Assembly: GCF_012349115.1 (NCBI RefSeq)
Contig: NZ_PQIG01000001.1
Location: 1-64,000 of the forward strand
Length of the DNA: 64,000 bases
From: Rhizobium ruizarguesonis
Lineage (GTDB): Bacteria; Pseudomonadota; Alphaproteobacteria; Rhizobiales; Rhizobiaceae
Reading direction: 5' to 3'
The translations under genes and the position numbers were made by a program. The notes beneath the pieces were generated by a model, which saw only the letters and a list, made by a program, of their open reading frames with translations, was not told where the DNA came from and made no database searches. Positions 23,268-31,205 of this stretch are shown piece by piece. Positions within the stretch are counted from its first letter, which is position 1. Each line of letters opens with the position of its first letter.

Positions 23268-24623
23268 TTGACATATGATGTTATCGTGGTCGGTTCCGGT
23301 TTTTCAGCGATCGCGGTTACCTGCAATCTCATCGAACAGCTTCCCGCTTCGGCGAAGGTCGCCGTCGTCGGCGACGATCCTGGCTTCGGCCGCGGGACGG
23401 CCTACCGGACGGAGCTCTATCTCCATCGCCTCAATGTTCCCGCCGGCCGCATGAGCCTCTTGCCGCATCAACCCGACGACTTTGTCGACTGGCTGAAAAG
23501 CCATGGACGCCCGTTGCAGGCCGGCGATTTCGCCTCGCGCAGCGATTACGGTCTTTATGTCCGCGATACGCTTGCGCGGCTGCTTCGAAAGCGGGACGGC
23601 CGTTGCCGGGTCGATTTCATCAAGGCCAAGGCGGCGGGATGCGTGGAACGTTACAGCAGCACGCTGGCCTTCCATCTCGGCAATGGTGACGAGATTGCCG
23701 GCAAAAACGTGGTGCTATGCCTCGGTGTCGGGAACGCAACCCTGCCGGTCGCTCCGGATGGCGTCCCGTCATCACTGCGATCGCGGATCATCGAGAACCC
23801 CTGGCGGCTTTCGTGGCTGAGGCGCGTCGCACCATCCGATGCGGTGTGTATCCTCGGATCCGGCCTGACGATGATTGATCAGGTGCTGGCGCTTCGCGCC
23901 CATGGCCACGTCGGCAAGATCGATGTGCTTTCGCGGCGGGGGCTCGCACCGCTCGGACACGCGTGGACGCCGCCGGCGCCTCTGCCGATCGACGTTCACA
24001 CGCTTCCGGATACGATCAGCGGCATATTGAAGACCCTGCGGGGAAAGAGCAGGACGGTTGCCGACTGGCGAGCCGTGATGGACGGACTGAGGCCTGCAAC
24101 GCAGGCTCTCTGGCAACGGCTCTCGAGCGAGGAACGCGCACGCTTCCTCAGGCATGCGCTTCCCTGGTGGAACATCCACCGTCACCGGGTCGCGCCCGAC
24201 GTGTTCGACAGGTTTGAGAAGCTGGTCTTAGACGGAACCGTTCGTTTCCACGCGGGCTTCCTGAAATCGCTCGGGGCAGAGGAGGGCCGGCTCGTTGCCA
24301 GCTACAGGGTCAGAGCGACGCGCGACATCGCCGAGATCAGGGCGGACTGGCTCGTCAACTGCACGGGAATGGAGCGGGCCGGGATCAGTCATTCACCGCT
24401 TTTGAAGGAAATGAGCCGCTTTGAGTTGATCGTCCCCGATCCTCTTGGCCTCGGGATCCAGGTGGATGCGGCGTCCGAGGTGATAGCCCCGTCCCGAATC
24501 TCGCCGGCCCGACTATTTGCGGTCGGCGCCCTGACGGCAGGACAATTCTGGGAGATCACGGCCGTTCCGGATATCCGGGTTCAGGCCAAAGTCGTGGTCG
24601 AGGAGATTGTTTCGAGAGGCTAG
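23268..24623 (+). CDS. FAD/NAD(P)-binding oxidoreductase of the FAD-NAD(P)-binding (HpyO-like) family
   Basis: This protein of about 451 residues starts TYDVIVVGSGFSAIAVTCNL with the dinucleotide GxGxxA loop. GFGRGTAYRTELYLHRLNVPAGRM (in part) is typical of the FAD-NAD(P)-binding family (Pfam FAD_NAD_binding_9), and CILGSGLTMIDQVLALR (about 198-214) is a second nucleotide-binding motif. The TTG at 23268 has AGGGAG at suitable spacing, while the ATG at 23262 is too close. It is divergent from tauABC, so it may be co-regulated. Its substrate is unknown; a sulphur or amine oxygenase role is conceivable. Confidence 0.75.
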   Translation: MTYDVIVVGSGFSAIAVTCNLIEQLPASAKVAVVGDDPGFGRGTAYRTELYLHRLNVPAGRMSLLPHQPDDFVDWLKSHGRPLQAGDFASRSDYGLYVRDTLARLLRKRDGRCRVDFIKAKAAGCVERYSSTLAFHLGNGDEIAGKNVVLCLGVGNATLPVAPDGVPSSLRSRIIENPWRLSWLRRVAPSDAVCILGSGLTMIDQVLALRAHGHVGKIDVLSRRGLAPLGHAWTPPAPLPIDVHTLPDTISGILKTLRGKSRTVADWRAVMDGLRPATQALWQRLSSEERARFLRHALPWWNIHRHRVAPDVFDRFEKLVLDGTVRFHAGFLKSLGAEEGRLVASYRVRATRDIAEIRADWLVNCTGMERAGISHSPLLKEMSRFELIVPDPLGLGIQVDAASEVIAPSRISPARLFAVGALTAGQFWEITAVPDIRVQAKVVVEEIVSRG

Positions 24624-24742
24624 CTCCCGACGTTTAGGCAGCAGATCAAAGCTACAGCGTCCTTTGCGCGTCTGACAAGACGGGCGGCACCATAGGTCGG
24701 CACGGCGCTTGTTGAATTGCCGGCCGCTGCCAGCTACAGTAT

Positions 24743-24754
24743 CTGGTACGCCAT
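24743..24754. promoter_or_regulatory. GntR-type operator, site 1 (upstream of its own gene)
   Basis: CTGGTACGCCAT matches the core ATGGTATACCAT of site 3 at 9 of 12 positions, and 14 of 20 when extended (24739-24758). It lies about 70 bases before the GntR gene start, suggesting autoregulation. Confidence 0.55.
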
Positions 24755-24822
24755 AATACGATTCTTGCATTCGGCCGCGGCGGCGGAAGTTGAGCGTGCA
24801 AAGTCCAACACTGAGGTAGACA

Positions 24823-25515
24823 ATGAGCGGTGCTCTGAAGGACGCAATTCGAGTCGAGCGTCCTGCAAAGACCTTGCGGGAATTGGCACTCGACAAGGTC
24901 CGCGAAGCCATCGTCAACGGATATTTTCGTCCCGGAGATCGCCTTGTCGAGCGTGACCTCTGCTCCCAGCTCGGCGTCAGCCGAACAGTCGTGCGCGAGG
25001 TTCTGAGGCATCTGGAATCCGAAGGGCTTGTCGCCATTCTGCCGAACAAGGGGCCGATCGTCGCGCAGCTCGACATCGACCAAGCCAAACAGATCTATGA
25101 GATCCGCGGCGCGCTGGAAGGCATGGCGGCGCGGCTGTGCGCGGAGCGCCGCAGCCCGGAGATCGTCGCTGCGCTGGAGGAATCTCTGGCCGGGATCCGC
25201 AACAGCTACCGTGACAACGACATGGCGGCTGTGCTGACGAACACCTCTTCCTTCTATCACACCCTGTTCACCATGGTTGACAGGAACGTTGCCTGGGATG
25301 TCGTCAATCTCCTCACCGTGCGCATAAACCACCTGCGCTCGATGACGATCAAGACGGAGAGGCGCGGCATTGAAGGACCGCTGCAGATGTCGAAGATCGT
25401 CGACGCCATCCGCCGCGGCGACGGCGAGGGGGCTTACCGGGCCGCGATGGATCACGTCGCCGCCGCGAGCGCGATCGCCGAAGCGGTGCTGTCCGCCAAG
25501 AAGCCTGCCGAATAG
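24823..25515 (+). CDS. GntR-family regulator, FadR (FCD) subgroup
   Basis: This 230-residue protein has an N-terminal winged helix at about 15-85 (RPGDRLVERDLCSQLGVSRT, VREVLRHLESEGLV). An all-helical FCD ligand domain follows at about 95-225, with the metal-ligand Asp/His pattern (YEIRGALEGMAARL, FYHTLFTM and DHVAAA). It probably represses the right-pointing catabolic operon that begins 412 bases downstream, through the three TGGTAtaCCA-type sites at 24743, 25658 and 25884. The inducer is unknown. Confidence 0.88.
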   Translation: MSGALKDAIRVERPAKTLRELALDKVREAIVNGYFRPGDRLVERDLCSQLGVSRTVVREVLRHLESEGLVAILPNKGPIVAQLDIDQAKQIYEIRGALEGMAARLCAERRSPEIVAALEESLAGIRNSYRDNDMAAVLTNTSSFYHTLFTMVDRNVAWDVVNLLTVRINHLRSMTIKTERRGIEGPLQMSKIVDAIRRGDGEGAYRAAMDHVAAASAIAEAVLSAKKPAE

Positions 25516-25657
25516 GCACGAGCGAAGCCCTGACGCTTCCCCGCGGGCCTGGCAAAGAGCTCATCTCAGCTGTCGATATCACTCCATGCGCGATGATGTT
25601 CCGCGCAATTTAGCGGAACCCATACTCCGCGCTTGACACCCAACTTTGTCCAATGTG

Positions 25658-25669
25658 ATGGTATGCCAT
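25658..25669. promoter_or_regulatory. GntR-type operator, site 2
   Basis: ATGGTATGCCAT matches 11 of 12 core bases of site 3, and 16 of 20 when extended. It begins 19 bases after a TTGACA, where it would overlap the -10 region. Confidence 0.6.
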
Positions 25670-25694
25670 ATTAAGTAATATGTAAGGCGGTACC

Positions 25695-25766
25695 ATGAAC
25701 TGGGATGACCGTGACTTCTGGACTCGGCCTGCCTCCGCGGGGGCCGCCATGTCGTTTGTCAGCTGA
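25695..25766 (+). CDS. possible 23-codon ORF between the two operators
   Basis: ATG 25695 with AAGGCGG upstream begins a 23-residue frame starting MNWDDRDFWTRP and ending at TGA 25764-25766. The two tryptophans are early. It could be a leader peptide or the remnant of a gene, since the same frame stays open for 27 more codons after the stop. Evidence is weak. Confidence 0.3.
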   Translation: MNWDDRDFWTRPASAGAAMSFVS

Positions 25767-25883
25767 CAACGCGCTGACGGGAAGAAAGCGCTGCCCGGTG
25801 GGTCGAGAGTGCGCGCGGGCCAAATTGAAAAACTCCGCCTCGGCCTGAACCGCGTCCTCGCAGGAACCAACTTGACACTCATA

Positions 25884-25903
25884 TATTATGGTATACCATA
25901 ATA
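25884..25903. promoter_or_regulatory. GntR-type operator, site 3 (perfect 20-bp palindrome)
   Basis: TATTATGGTATACCATAATA is a perfect palindrome, overlapping the expected -10 region of the TTGACA at 25872-25877, 25 bases before the operon's first gene. It is the best copy of the motif found upstream of the GntR gene. Confidence 0.75.
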
Positions 25904-25927
25904 CGAAATTGAGAAATGAGGTGCTCG

Positions 25928-26530
25928 ATGGCCATTCAAATTCGCAAGACGGGACTGCAGATCGAAACGACGCTGATCGAAGGCGGCAAGGCCGCGGCGG
26001 TGCCGCTGAAGCTGTTTACCGCCTTCGCGGTCGTGAAGAATCCCTGGGCCGGTCGCGGCTTCGTCGACGACCTCAAGCCCGAAATTCACGCAGGCGCTCC
26101 GGTGCTCGGCGAGTTGCTGACCAAGATGATCATCGAGGCGGTCGGGTCCGGCGAGGCTGTCGAGGGCTATGGAAAGTCTGCTGTCGTCGGCCTGGACGGC
26201 GAGATCGAACACGGGTCCGCGCTTATCCACACGCTGCGTTTCGGCAATTTTTATCGCCAGGCCGTCGGCGCCAAGTCCTATCTCGCCTTCTGCAACACAC
26301 GCGGTCCTGCCAATGCGCCGATCATGATCCCGCTGATGGACAAGAATGATGAAGGTCGCCGTTCGCACTATCTGACCATCCAGACGTCGATTCCCGACGC
26401 GCCTGCTGCCGACGAGATCGTCGTGGCCCTCGGTGCTTCGATAGGCGGGCGCCCGCATCACCGTATCGGCGACCGCTACCAGGATCTGAAAGACCTGGGG
26501 CAGGACGTCGCCAATCCTGCGGGCGTTTGA
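25928..26530 (+). CDS. DUF1185 (amino-acid-synthesis-like) protein
   Basis: This 200-residue soluble protein matches what I know of the DUF1185 family: AIQIRKTGLQIETTLIEGG at the start, FAVVKNPWAGRGFVDDL in the first third, GSALIHTLRFGNFYR and a C-terminal GGRPHHRIGDRYQDL. The family has no proven enzymatic role and is often found with LLM monooxygenases and flavin reductases. It heads the operon directly downstream of the perfect GntR operator. ATG 25928 was preferred to 25916 for spacing. Confidence 0.75.
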   Translation: MAIQIRKTGLQIETTLIEGGKAAAVPLKLFTAFAVVKNPWAGRGFVDDLKPEIHAGAPVLGELLTKMIIEAVGSGEAVEGYGKSAVVGLDGEIEHGSALIHTLRFGNFYRQAVGAKSYLAFCNTRGPANAPIMIPLMDKNDEGRRSHYLTIQTSIPDAPAADEIVVALGASIGGRPHHRIGDRYQDLKDLGQDVANPAGV

Positions 26531-26545
26531 GGGAGCGGCTCTGAG

Positions 26546-27391
26546 ATGCTGACAGCCGGATCGACCACACGCACCGCTGCAGCAACAAATGCCGCCGGTG
26601 CCTTGCCCCGAAAGACGACGGCAAGCGGAACGGCCTATCATGAGGCCGGCAGCGGTGAGCCGCTGGTTCTCATTCATGGCGTCGGCATGCGGCTCGAGGC
26701 CTGGGCGCCGCAGATTGCATTTCTGTCTGCAGGCCATCGCGTCATCGCTGTCGATATGCCGGGACATGGGGAGAGCGCAAAGCTGCCGGCGGGCAGTCGG
26801 CTCGAGGAATTCGTCACCTGGTTCGGACGTTTTCTCGACGAGATGGCAATCGACACGGCAAATGTTGCCGGGCACTCGATGGGCGCACTGGTTTCGGGAG
26901 GGGCGGCCGCGACATTTGGCGAGCGTATCAGCCGTGTCGCCTACCTCAACGGTGTCTACAGGCGTGACCCTGAGGCAAAGGCCGCCGTGCTTTCGCGCGC
27001 CGCGGCCATTCCGGTATCGGGCGTCGACAAGGAAGGTCCGCTGGCCCGCTGGTTCGGCGAAGATGCGGACAGCGTCACTGCGCGTGAATTGACGCGAAAA
27101 TGGCTGAACCTCGTCGATCCCCAGGGATATGCCGTCGCTTACGCCGCTTTCGCGGGAGGAGACGAGACCTATGCTGACGGCTGGAAAGACGTCGCTGGTC
27201 CGGCCCTGTTTCTGACGGGGTCCGATGATCCGAACTCGACGCCCTTGATGGCAACGCAAATGGCAGAGCTTGCGCCGCGGGGCTACGCCCGCATCGTCGA
27301 AGGGCATCGTCATATGGTGAACCTGACCGCGCCTGATATCGTCAATTCGCTGCTCGCTGAGTGGCTATCGTTCGGGGAGGATGAACGATGA
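26546..27391 (+). CDS. alpha/beta-fold hydrolase
   Basis: This 281-residue protein has the classical fold. LVLIHGVGMRLEAW (about 40-53) forms the oxyanion hole HG, VDMPGHGES follows, and VAGHSMGALVSGGAA (about 107-121) carries nucleophile Ser111. FLTGSDDPNSTP holds the acid, and EGHRHMVNL near 253-261 the catalytic His. It resembles RutD/dienelactone-type hydrolases. It overlaps the flavin reductase start as ATGA and may hydrolyse the product or an ester/carbamate intermediate of the pathway. Confidence 0.82.
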   Translation: MLTAGSTTRTAAATNAAGALPRKTTASGTAYHEAGSGEPLVLIHGVGMRLEAWAPQIAFLSAGHRVIAVDMPGHGESAKLPAGSRLEEFVTWFGRFLDEMAIDTANVAGHSMGALVSGGAAATFGERISRVAYLNGVYRRDPEAKAAVLSRAAAIPVSGVDKEGPLARWFGEDADSVTARELTRKWLNLVDPQGYAVAYAAFAGGDETYADGWKDVAGPALFLTGSDDPNSTPLMATQMAELAPRGYARIVEGHRHMVNLTAPDIVNSLLAEWLSFGEDER

Positions 27392-28323
27392 CAATCCAGA
27401 CTGTCGACCCAAGAGCACTGCGTGATGCATTCGGGGCTTTTCCGACCGGGGTGACTGTCGTCACCGCCTGCGACGGGGAAGGACATCCGATCGGCTTCAC
27501 GGCGAACTCCTTCACCTCGGTCTCGCTCAATCCACCGCTTCTCCTCGTCTGCCTTGCCAAGACGTCGCGCAATTTCGCCACCATGACCGGCGCGCAGCAT
27601 TTTGCGATCAACGTGCTTTCGGAAATGCAGAAAGACGTGTCGAACACTTTTGCTCGCCCGGTCGAGGACAGGTTTGCGGCGGTCGAATGGGCGAAGGGAT
27701 CGGCAGGCTGCCCGATATTCTCGAACGTTGCGGCCTGGTTCGAATGCGCCATGGAAGAGGTCATCGAGGCTGGCGACCACGTCATCTTGATGGGCCGCAT
27801 CGAAGCTTTCGACAATAGCGGCCGCAACGGTCTCGGCTATGCGCGTGGCGGCTATTTCACGCCGACGCTCGCAAGCAAGGCGGTGTCGGCGGCAAGCGAA
27901 GGTAATATGGAACTTGCAGCCGTTGTCGAACGCCGCGGGGAAGTTCTGCTGCTCGGCGAGGATGTGCTCTCCCTGCCGAGCGTCGACGCCCATGACGGCA
28001 ACCCGACCGAGACGCTGCAAAAATACCTGGAGACATCAACCGGGCTGAAGGTCAGCATCGGCTTTCTCTATTCGGTTTATGAGGGCAAAAGCGACGGCAA
28101 GCAGCACATCGTCTATCACGCCGTTGCCGGAGAGGGCGAGCCTGCCGGCGGCAGGTTCCTGAAGCCTGATGCATTGGTTGCGGCAAAGTTCAAGACCAGT
28201 TCGACAGCCGATATCGTCAACCGTTTTGCGATGGAAAGCTCGATCGGCAATTTCGGCGTCTATTTCGGCGACGAGACCGGCGGCACTGTTCACCCAATTC
28301 CAGCCAAGGACGCAAAAGCATGA
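27388..28323 (+). CDS. flavin reductase with C-terminal extension, partner of the adjacent LLM monooxygenase
   Basis: This protein has 311 residues. The first 165 or so are a flavin reductase-like split-barrel domain (FGAFPTGVTVVTACDGEG, GFTANSFTSVSLNPPLLLVCLA, in parts). Residues about 180-311 form an extra domain with DVLSLPSVDAHDGNPTETLQKYLE and KVSIGFLYSVYEG, reminiscent of a Nudix-like fold but without a clear Nudix box. It is coupled by ATGA overlaps to both neighbours and should supply FMNH2 to the LLM enzyme. The extension might sense a ligand or mediate contact. Confidence 0.82.
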   Translation: MTIQTVDPRALRDAFGAFPTGVTVVTACDGEGHPIGFTANSFTSVSLNPPLLLVCLAKTSRNFATMTGAQHFAINVLSEMQKDVSNTFARPVEDRFAAVEWAKGSAGCPIFSNVAAWFECAMEEVIEAGDHVILMGRIEAFDNSGRNGLGYARGGYFTPTLASKAVSAASEGNMELAAVVERRGEVLLLGEDVLSLPSVDAHDGNPTETLQKYLETSTGLKVSIGFLYSVYEGKSDGKQHIVYHAVAGEGEPAGGRFLKPDALVAAKFKTSSTADIVNRFAMESSIGNFGVYFGDETGGTVHPIPAKDAKA

Positions 28324-29360
28324 AGTTCTCCCTCTTCGTCCATATGGAACGGCTCGATGCCAGCCAAAGCCACAAGAGCCTCTACGAGGAATTCGTCGCG
28401 CTCTGCGAGATCGCCGACAAGGGCGGCATGCACGCGATCTGGACGGGCGAGCACCATGGCATGGATTTCACCATTGCGCCCAATCCGTTCGTGACCATTG
28501 CTGATCTCGCGCGCCGCACATCGCGGGCGCGGCTCGGGACGGGAACGGTGATTGCCCCCTTCTGGCATCCGATCAAGCTTGCCGGCGAGGCCGCCATGGC
28601 CGACATCATCTGCGATGGACGACTCGACATCGGTATCGCGCGGGGGGCCTATTCCTTCGAATATGAGCGTCTGCTGCCCGGTCTCGATGCCTGGGGTGCC
28701 GGCCAGCGCATGCGTGAGCTCATCCCGGCGGTCAAGGGCATATGGGCCGGCGACTACGCACATGACGGGGAATTCTTCAAGTTTCCGTCGACCACGTCGG
28801 CGCCAAAACCGCTGCAGCAGCCGAACCCGCCCATCTGGGTTGCCGCGCGCGATCCGAACTCGCATGAATTTGCCGTCGCCAACGGCTGCAACGTTCAGGT
28901 GACGCCGCTCTGGCAGGGCGACGACGAGGTTCAGTCGTTGATGGAGCGCTTCAACGACGCCTGCACCAAGCATCCCGAGATCGAGCGGCCCAAGATCATG
29001 TTGCTGCGCCATACCTATGTCGGCTCGTCAGAGGACGATGTCGCCCAGGCCGCCCATGAACTGAGCACCTACTACAATTATTTCTTCGCCTGGTTCAAGA
29101 ATGAGAAGCCGATTGCCCAGGGTCTGATCGAGCGCATTCCGGACGAACAGATCAGGGCAAACGCGATGCTGTCGGACCAGGTCATGCGCACCAACAATGT
29201 CGTTGGCGACGCTGAGATCGTCATCACCCGGCTCAAGGCGTATGAAGCGCTTGGCTATGACGAATATTCCTTCTGGATCGACACCGGCATGAGCTTCGAG
29301 CGCAAGAAGGCGTCGCTCGAGCGCTTCATCACCGAGGTCATGCCAGCATTTCAGGAGTAA
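28320..29360 (+). CDS. luciferase-like flavin-dependent monooxygenase
   Basis: This 346-residue LLM-class TIM barrel has AIWTGEHHGMDFTIAPNPF (about 39-57), GTGTVIAPFWHPIKLAGEAAMADIICDGRLDIGIARGAY (in parts, about 77-115) and WVAARDPNSHEFAVANG. Together with the flavin reductase encoded immediately upstream it forms a two-component monooxygenase, the probable first oxidative step of the GntR-controlled pathway. The aldehyde dehydrogenase that follows suggests the reaction yields an aldehyde, for example by oxidative N-dealkylation or ring opening. The substrate is unknown. Confidence 0.83.
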   Translation: MKFSLFVHMERLDASQSHKSLYEEFVALCEIADKGGMHAIWTGEHHGMDFTIAPNPFVTIADLARRTSRARLGTGTVIAPFWHPIKLAGEAAMADIICDGRLDIGIARGAYSFEYERLLPGLDAWGAGQRMRELIPAVKGIWAGDYAHDGEFFKFPSTTSAPKPLQQPNPPIWVAARDPNSHEFAVANGCNVQVTPLWQGDDEVQSLMERFNDACTKHPEIERPKIMLLRHTYVGSSEDDVAQAAHELSTYYNYFFAWFKNEKPIAQGLIERIPDEQIRANAMLSDQVMRTNNVVGDAEIVITRLKAYEALGYDEYSFWIDTGMSFERKKASLERFITEVMPAFQE

Positions 29361-29364
29361 GACC

Positions 29365-30828
29365 ATGCGGCGTTTCCAGCACTATATCGACGGCGAATTT
29401 TCAGATGGCGAGGCCAGCTATCCGAGCATCGATCCCGCCTCCGGCGCGGTCTGGGCTGAGATGCCCGAAGCGCGCGAGGGCGATGTCGATCGGGCTGTCA
29501 ACGCGGCCGACAGGGCGCTTTACGATGGCCCCTGGCCGAAACTGACGGCCACCCAACGCGGCAAGCTGCTCTACAAGCTGGCCGACCTGGTTGCCGCTAA
29601 CGCGCAGATCCTCGCAGAACTGGAGACGCGCGACACCGGAAAGATCATCCGCGAAACATCGGCGCAGATCGCTTATGTCGCCGAATACTATCGCTACTAT
29701 GCCGGCATCGCCGACAAGATCGAAGGCGCCTACCTGCCGATCGACAAGCCCGACATGGACGTCTGGCTTCGCCGCGAGCCGATCGGCGTCGTTGCGATGG
29801 TCGTGCCGTGGAACAGCCAGCTCTTCCTGTCTGCGGTGAAGATCGGACCGGCGCTGGCGGCCGGCTGCACGATGGTGGTCAAGGCCTCGGAAGACGGGCC
29901 GGCGCCGCTTCTCGAATTTGCACGGCTCGTGCACGAGGCAGGCTTTCCCGCCGGCGTCGTCAACATCATCACCGGTTTCGGCGCCTCCTGCGGCGGCGCT
30001 CTCGGCCGGCACCCGAAGGTCGCGCATGTCGCCTTCACCGGCGGTCCTGAAACCGCCCGGCATGTCGTTCGCAACTCGGCCGAAAACCTCGCCTCCACCT
30101 CGCTTGAGCTTGGCGGCAAGTCGCCGTTCATCGTCTTTGCCGACGCAGACCTCGAAAGTGCGGCCAATGCTCAGGTCGCGGGCATTTTCGCCGCGACAGG
30201 GCAGAGCTGCGTTGCCGGATCGCGGCTGATCGTCGAACGCAGCGTCAAGGATAAATTCGTCGCCCTGCTGCGGGAGAAGGCGGAGGCGATCCGGATCGGT
30301 GCTCCGCTCGATATGACGACCGAAGTCGGCCCGCTTGCCACCAAGCGCCAGCAGGACAATATCGGCGCTCTCGTCGCCAAGTCGATCGAAAGTGGCGCCC
30401 GCCTCGTCACGGGAGGACGCAAGATCGACGGCGACGGCTATTATTTCCCGCCGACGATTCTCGACTGCGACGATGTCGCCTCGCCGTCGCTGATCGAGGA
30501 ATTCTTCGGGCCGGTCCTGTCCGTCGTGTCGTTCGAGACGGAGGCCGAGGCGCTGCGGCTCGCCAACGATACCCGTTATGGCCTGGCTTCCGGCGTCTTC
30601 ACCCAGAACCTGACCCGGGCGCACCGGCTGATGAAGGGGCTCCGCGCCGGGATCGTCTGGGTCAACACCTACCGCGTGGTCTCGCCGATCGCGCCGTTCG
30701 GCGGTTTCGGCCTGTCGGGCCATGGCAGGGAAGGCGGCATGGCCGCTGCGCTCGACTATACCCGTACCAAGACGATCTGGCTCAGAACATCGGACGATCC
30801 GATCCCCGATCCCTTCGTGATGAGGTAG
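29365..30828 (+). CDS. NAD(P)-dependent aldehyde dehydrogenase
   Basis: This 487-residue full-length aldehyde dehydrogenase has AMVVPWNSQLFL (about 149-160) and the Rossmann segment FTGGPETARHV. The catalytic Glu region is LELGGKSPFIV (about 248-258) and the catalytic Cys lies in GQSCVAGSRL (about 284-293). It follows the LLM monooxygenase by 4 bases and precedes the NIPSNAP gene by 5. It should oxidise the aldehyde produced in the pathway to the acid. Confidence 0.9.
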   Translation: MRRFQHYIDGEFSDGEASYPSIDPASGAVWAEMPEAREGDVDRAVNAADRALYDGPWPKLTATQRGKLLYKLADLVAANAQILAELETRDTGKIIRETSAQIAYVAEYYRYYAGIADKIEGAYLPIDKPDMDVWLRREPIGVVAMVVPWNSQLFLSAVKIGPALAAGCTMVVKASEDGPAPLLEFARLVHEAGFPAGVVNIITGFGASCGGALGRHPKVAHVAFTGGPETARHVVRNSAENLASTSLELGGKSPFIVFADADLESAANAQVAGIFAATGQSCVAGSRLIVERSVKDKFVALLREKAEAIRIGAPLDMTTEVGPLATKRQQDNIGALVAKSIESGARLVTGGRKIDGDGYYFPPTILDCDDVASPSLIEEFFGPVLSVVSFETEAEALRLANDTRYGLASGVFTQNLTRAHRLMKGLRAGIVWVNTYRVVSPIAPFGGFGLSGHGREGGMAAALDYTRTKTIWLRTSDDPIPDPFVMR

Positions 30829-30833
30829 CGCCG

Positions 30834-31157
30834 ATGTTTTACGAAATCCGCACCTATCGGCTGAAGAACGGCACCATCCCGCAATATCTCAAGGTCGTCG
30901 AGGAAGAGGGGATCGAGATCCAGAAGAGCCATCTCGGCACGCTCGTCGGCTATTTTTTCTCGGAGATCGGGACGATCAACGAGATCGTTCACATCTGGGC
31001 CTTTGCGAGCCTGGACGACCGGGAGGCGAGGCGCCAGAGGCTTCTGGCCGATCCCCGGTGGCAGGCCTTCCTGCCCAAGATCCGCGATCTGATCGAAGTA
31101 GCGGAAAACAAGATTATGAAGCCAGCTAACTTTTCTCCCAGGAGCGAGGCGCACTGA
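30834..31157 (+). CDS. NIPSNAP-family protein
   Basis: This 107-residue ferredoxin-like alpha/beta protein shows the NIPSNAP pattern: YEIRTYRLKNGTIPQYL at the start, LVGYFFSEIGTINEIVHIWAF in the middle, and RRQRLLADPRWQAFL. These small proteins commonly sit in catabolic operons with monooxygenases, but a molecular role is not established. Tight spacing places it in the operon, 48 bases before the importer's binding-protein gene. Confidence 0.85.
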   Translation: MFYEIRTYRLKNGTIPQYLKVVEEEGIEIQKSHLGTLVGYFFSEIGTINEIVHIWAFASLDDREARRQRLLADPRWQAFLPKIRDLIEVAENKIMKPANFSPRSEAH

Positions 31158-31205
31158 CGGCATAAGGCATACCCGTAGGACAAACCAGAACAAGGATAAG
31201 GGAAC

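Larger units (their letters stand above)
25516..25927. other. regulatory region of the GntR-controlled operon
   Basis: This 412-base stretch holds two TTGACA elements (25633-25638 and 25872-25877). Each is followed by an operator (25658-25669 and 25884-25903), so there appear to be two regulated promoters. A 23-codon frame lies between them. No larger gene is convincing. Confidence 0.55.

Noticed and set aside
25886..27313. A 475-codon minus-strand frame opposite the DUF1185 and hydrolase genes
   Set aside because: It runs through two plus-strand genes and their operator and has no domain.
29401..30723. A 440-codon minus-strand frame opposite the aldehyde dehydrogenase gene
   Set aside because: It is an antisense shadow of a full-length enzyme with intact catalytic motifs. 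The frame is Arg/Asp-rich with no recognisable fold.
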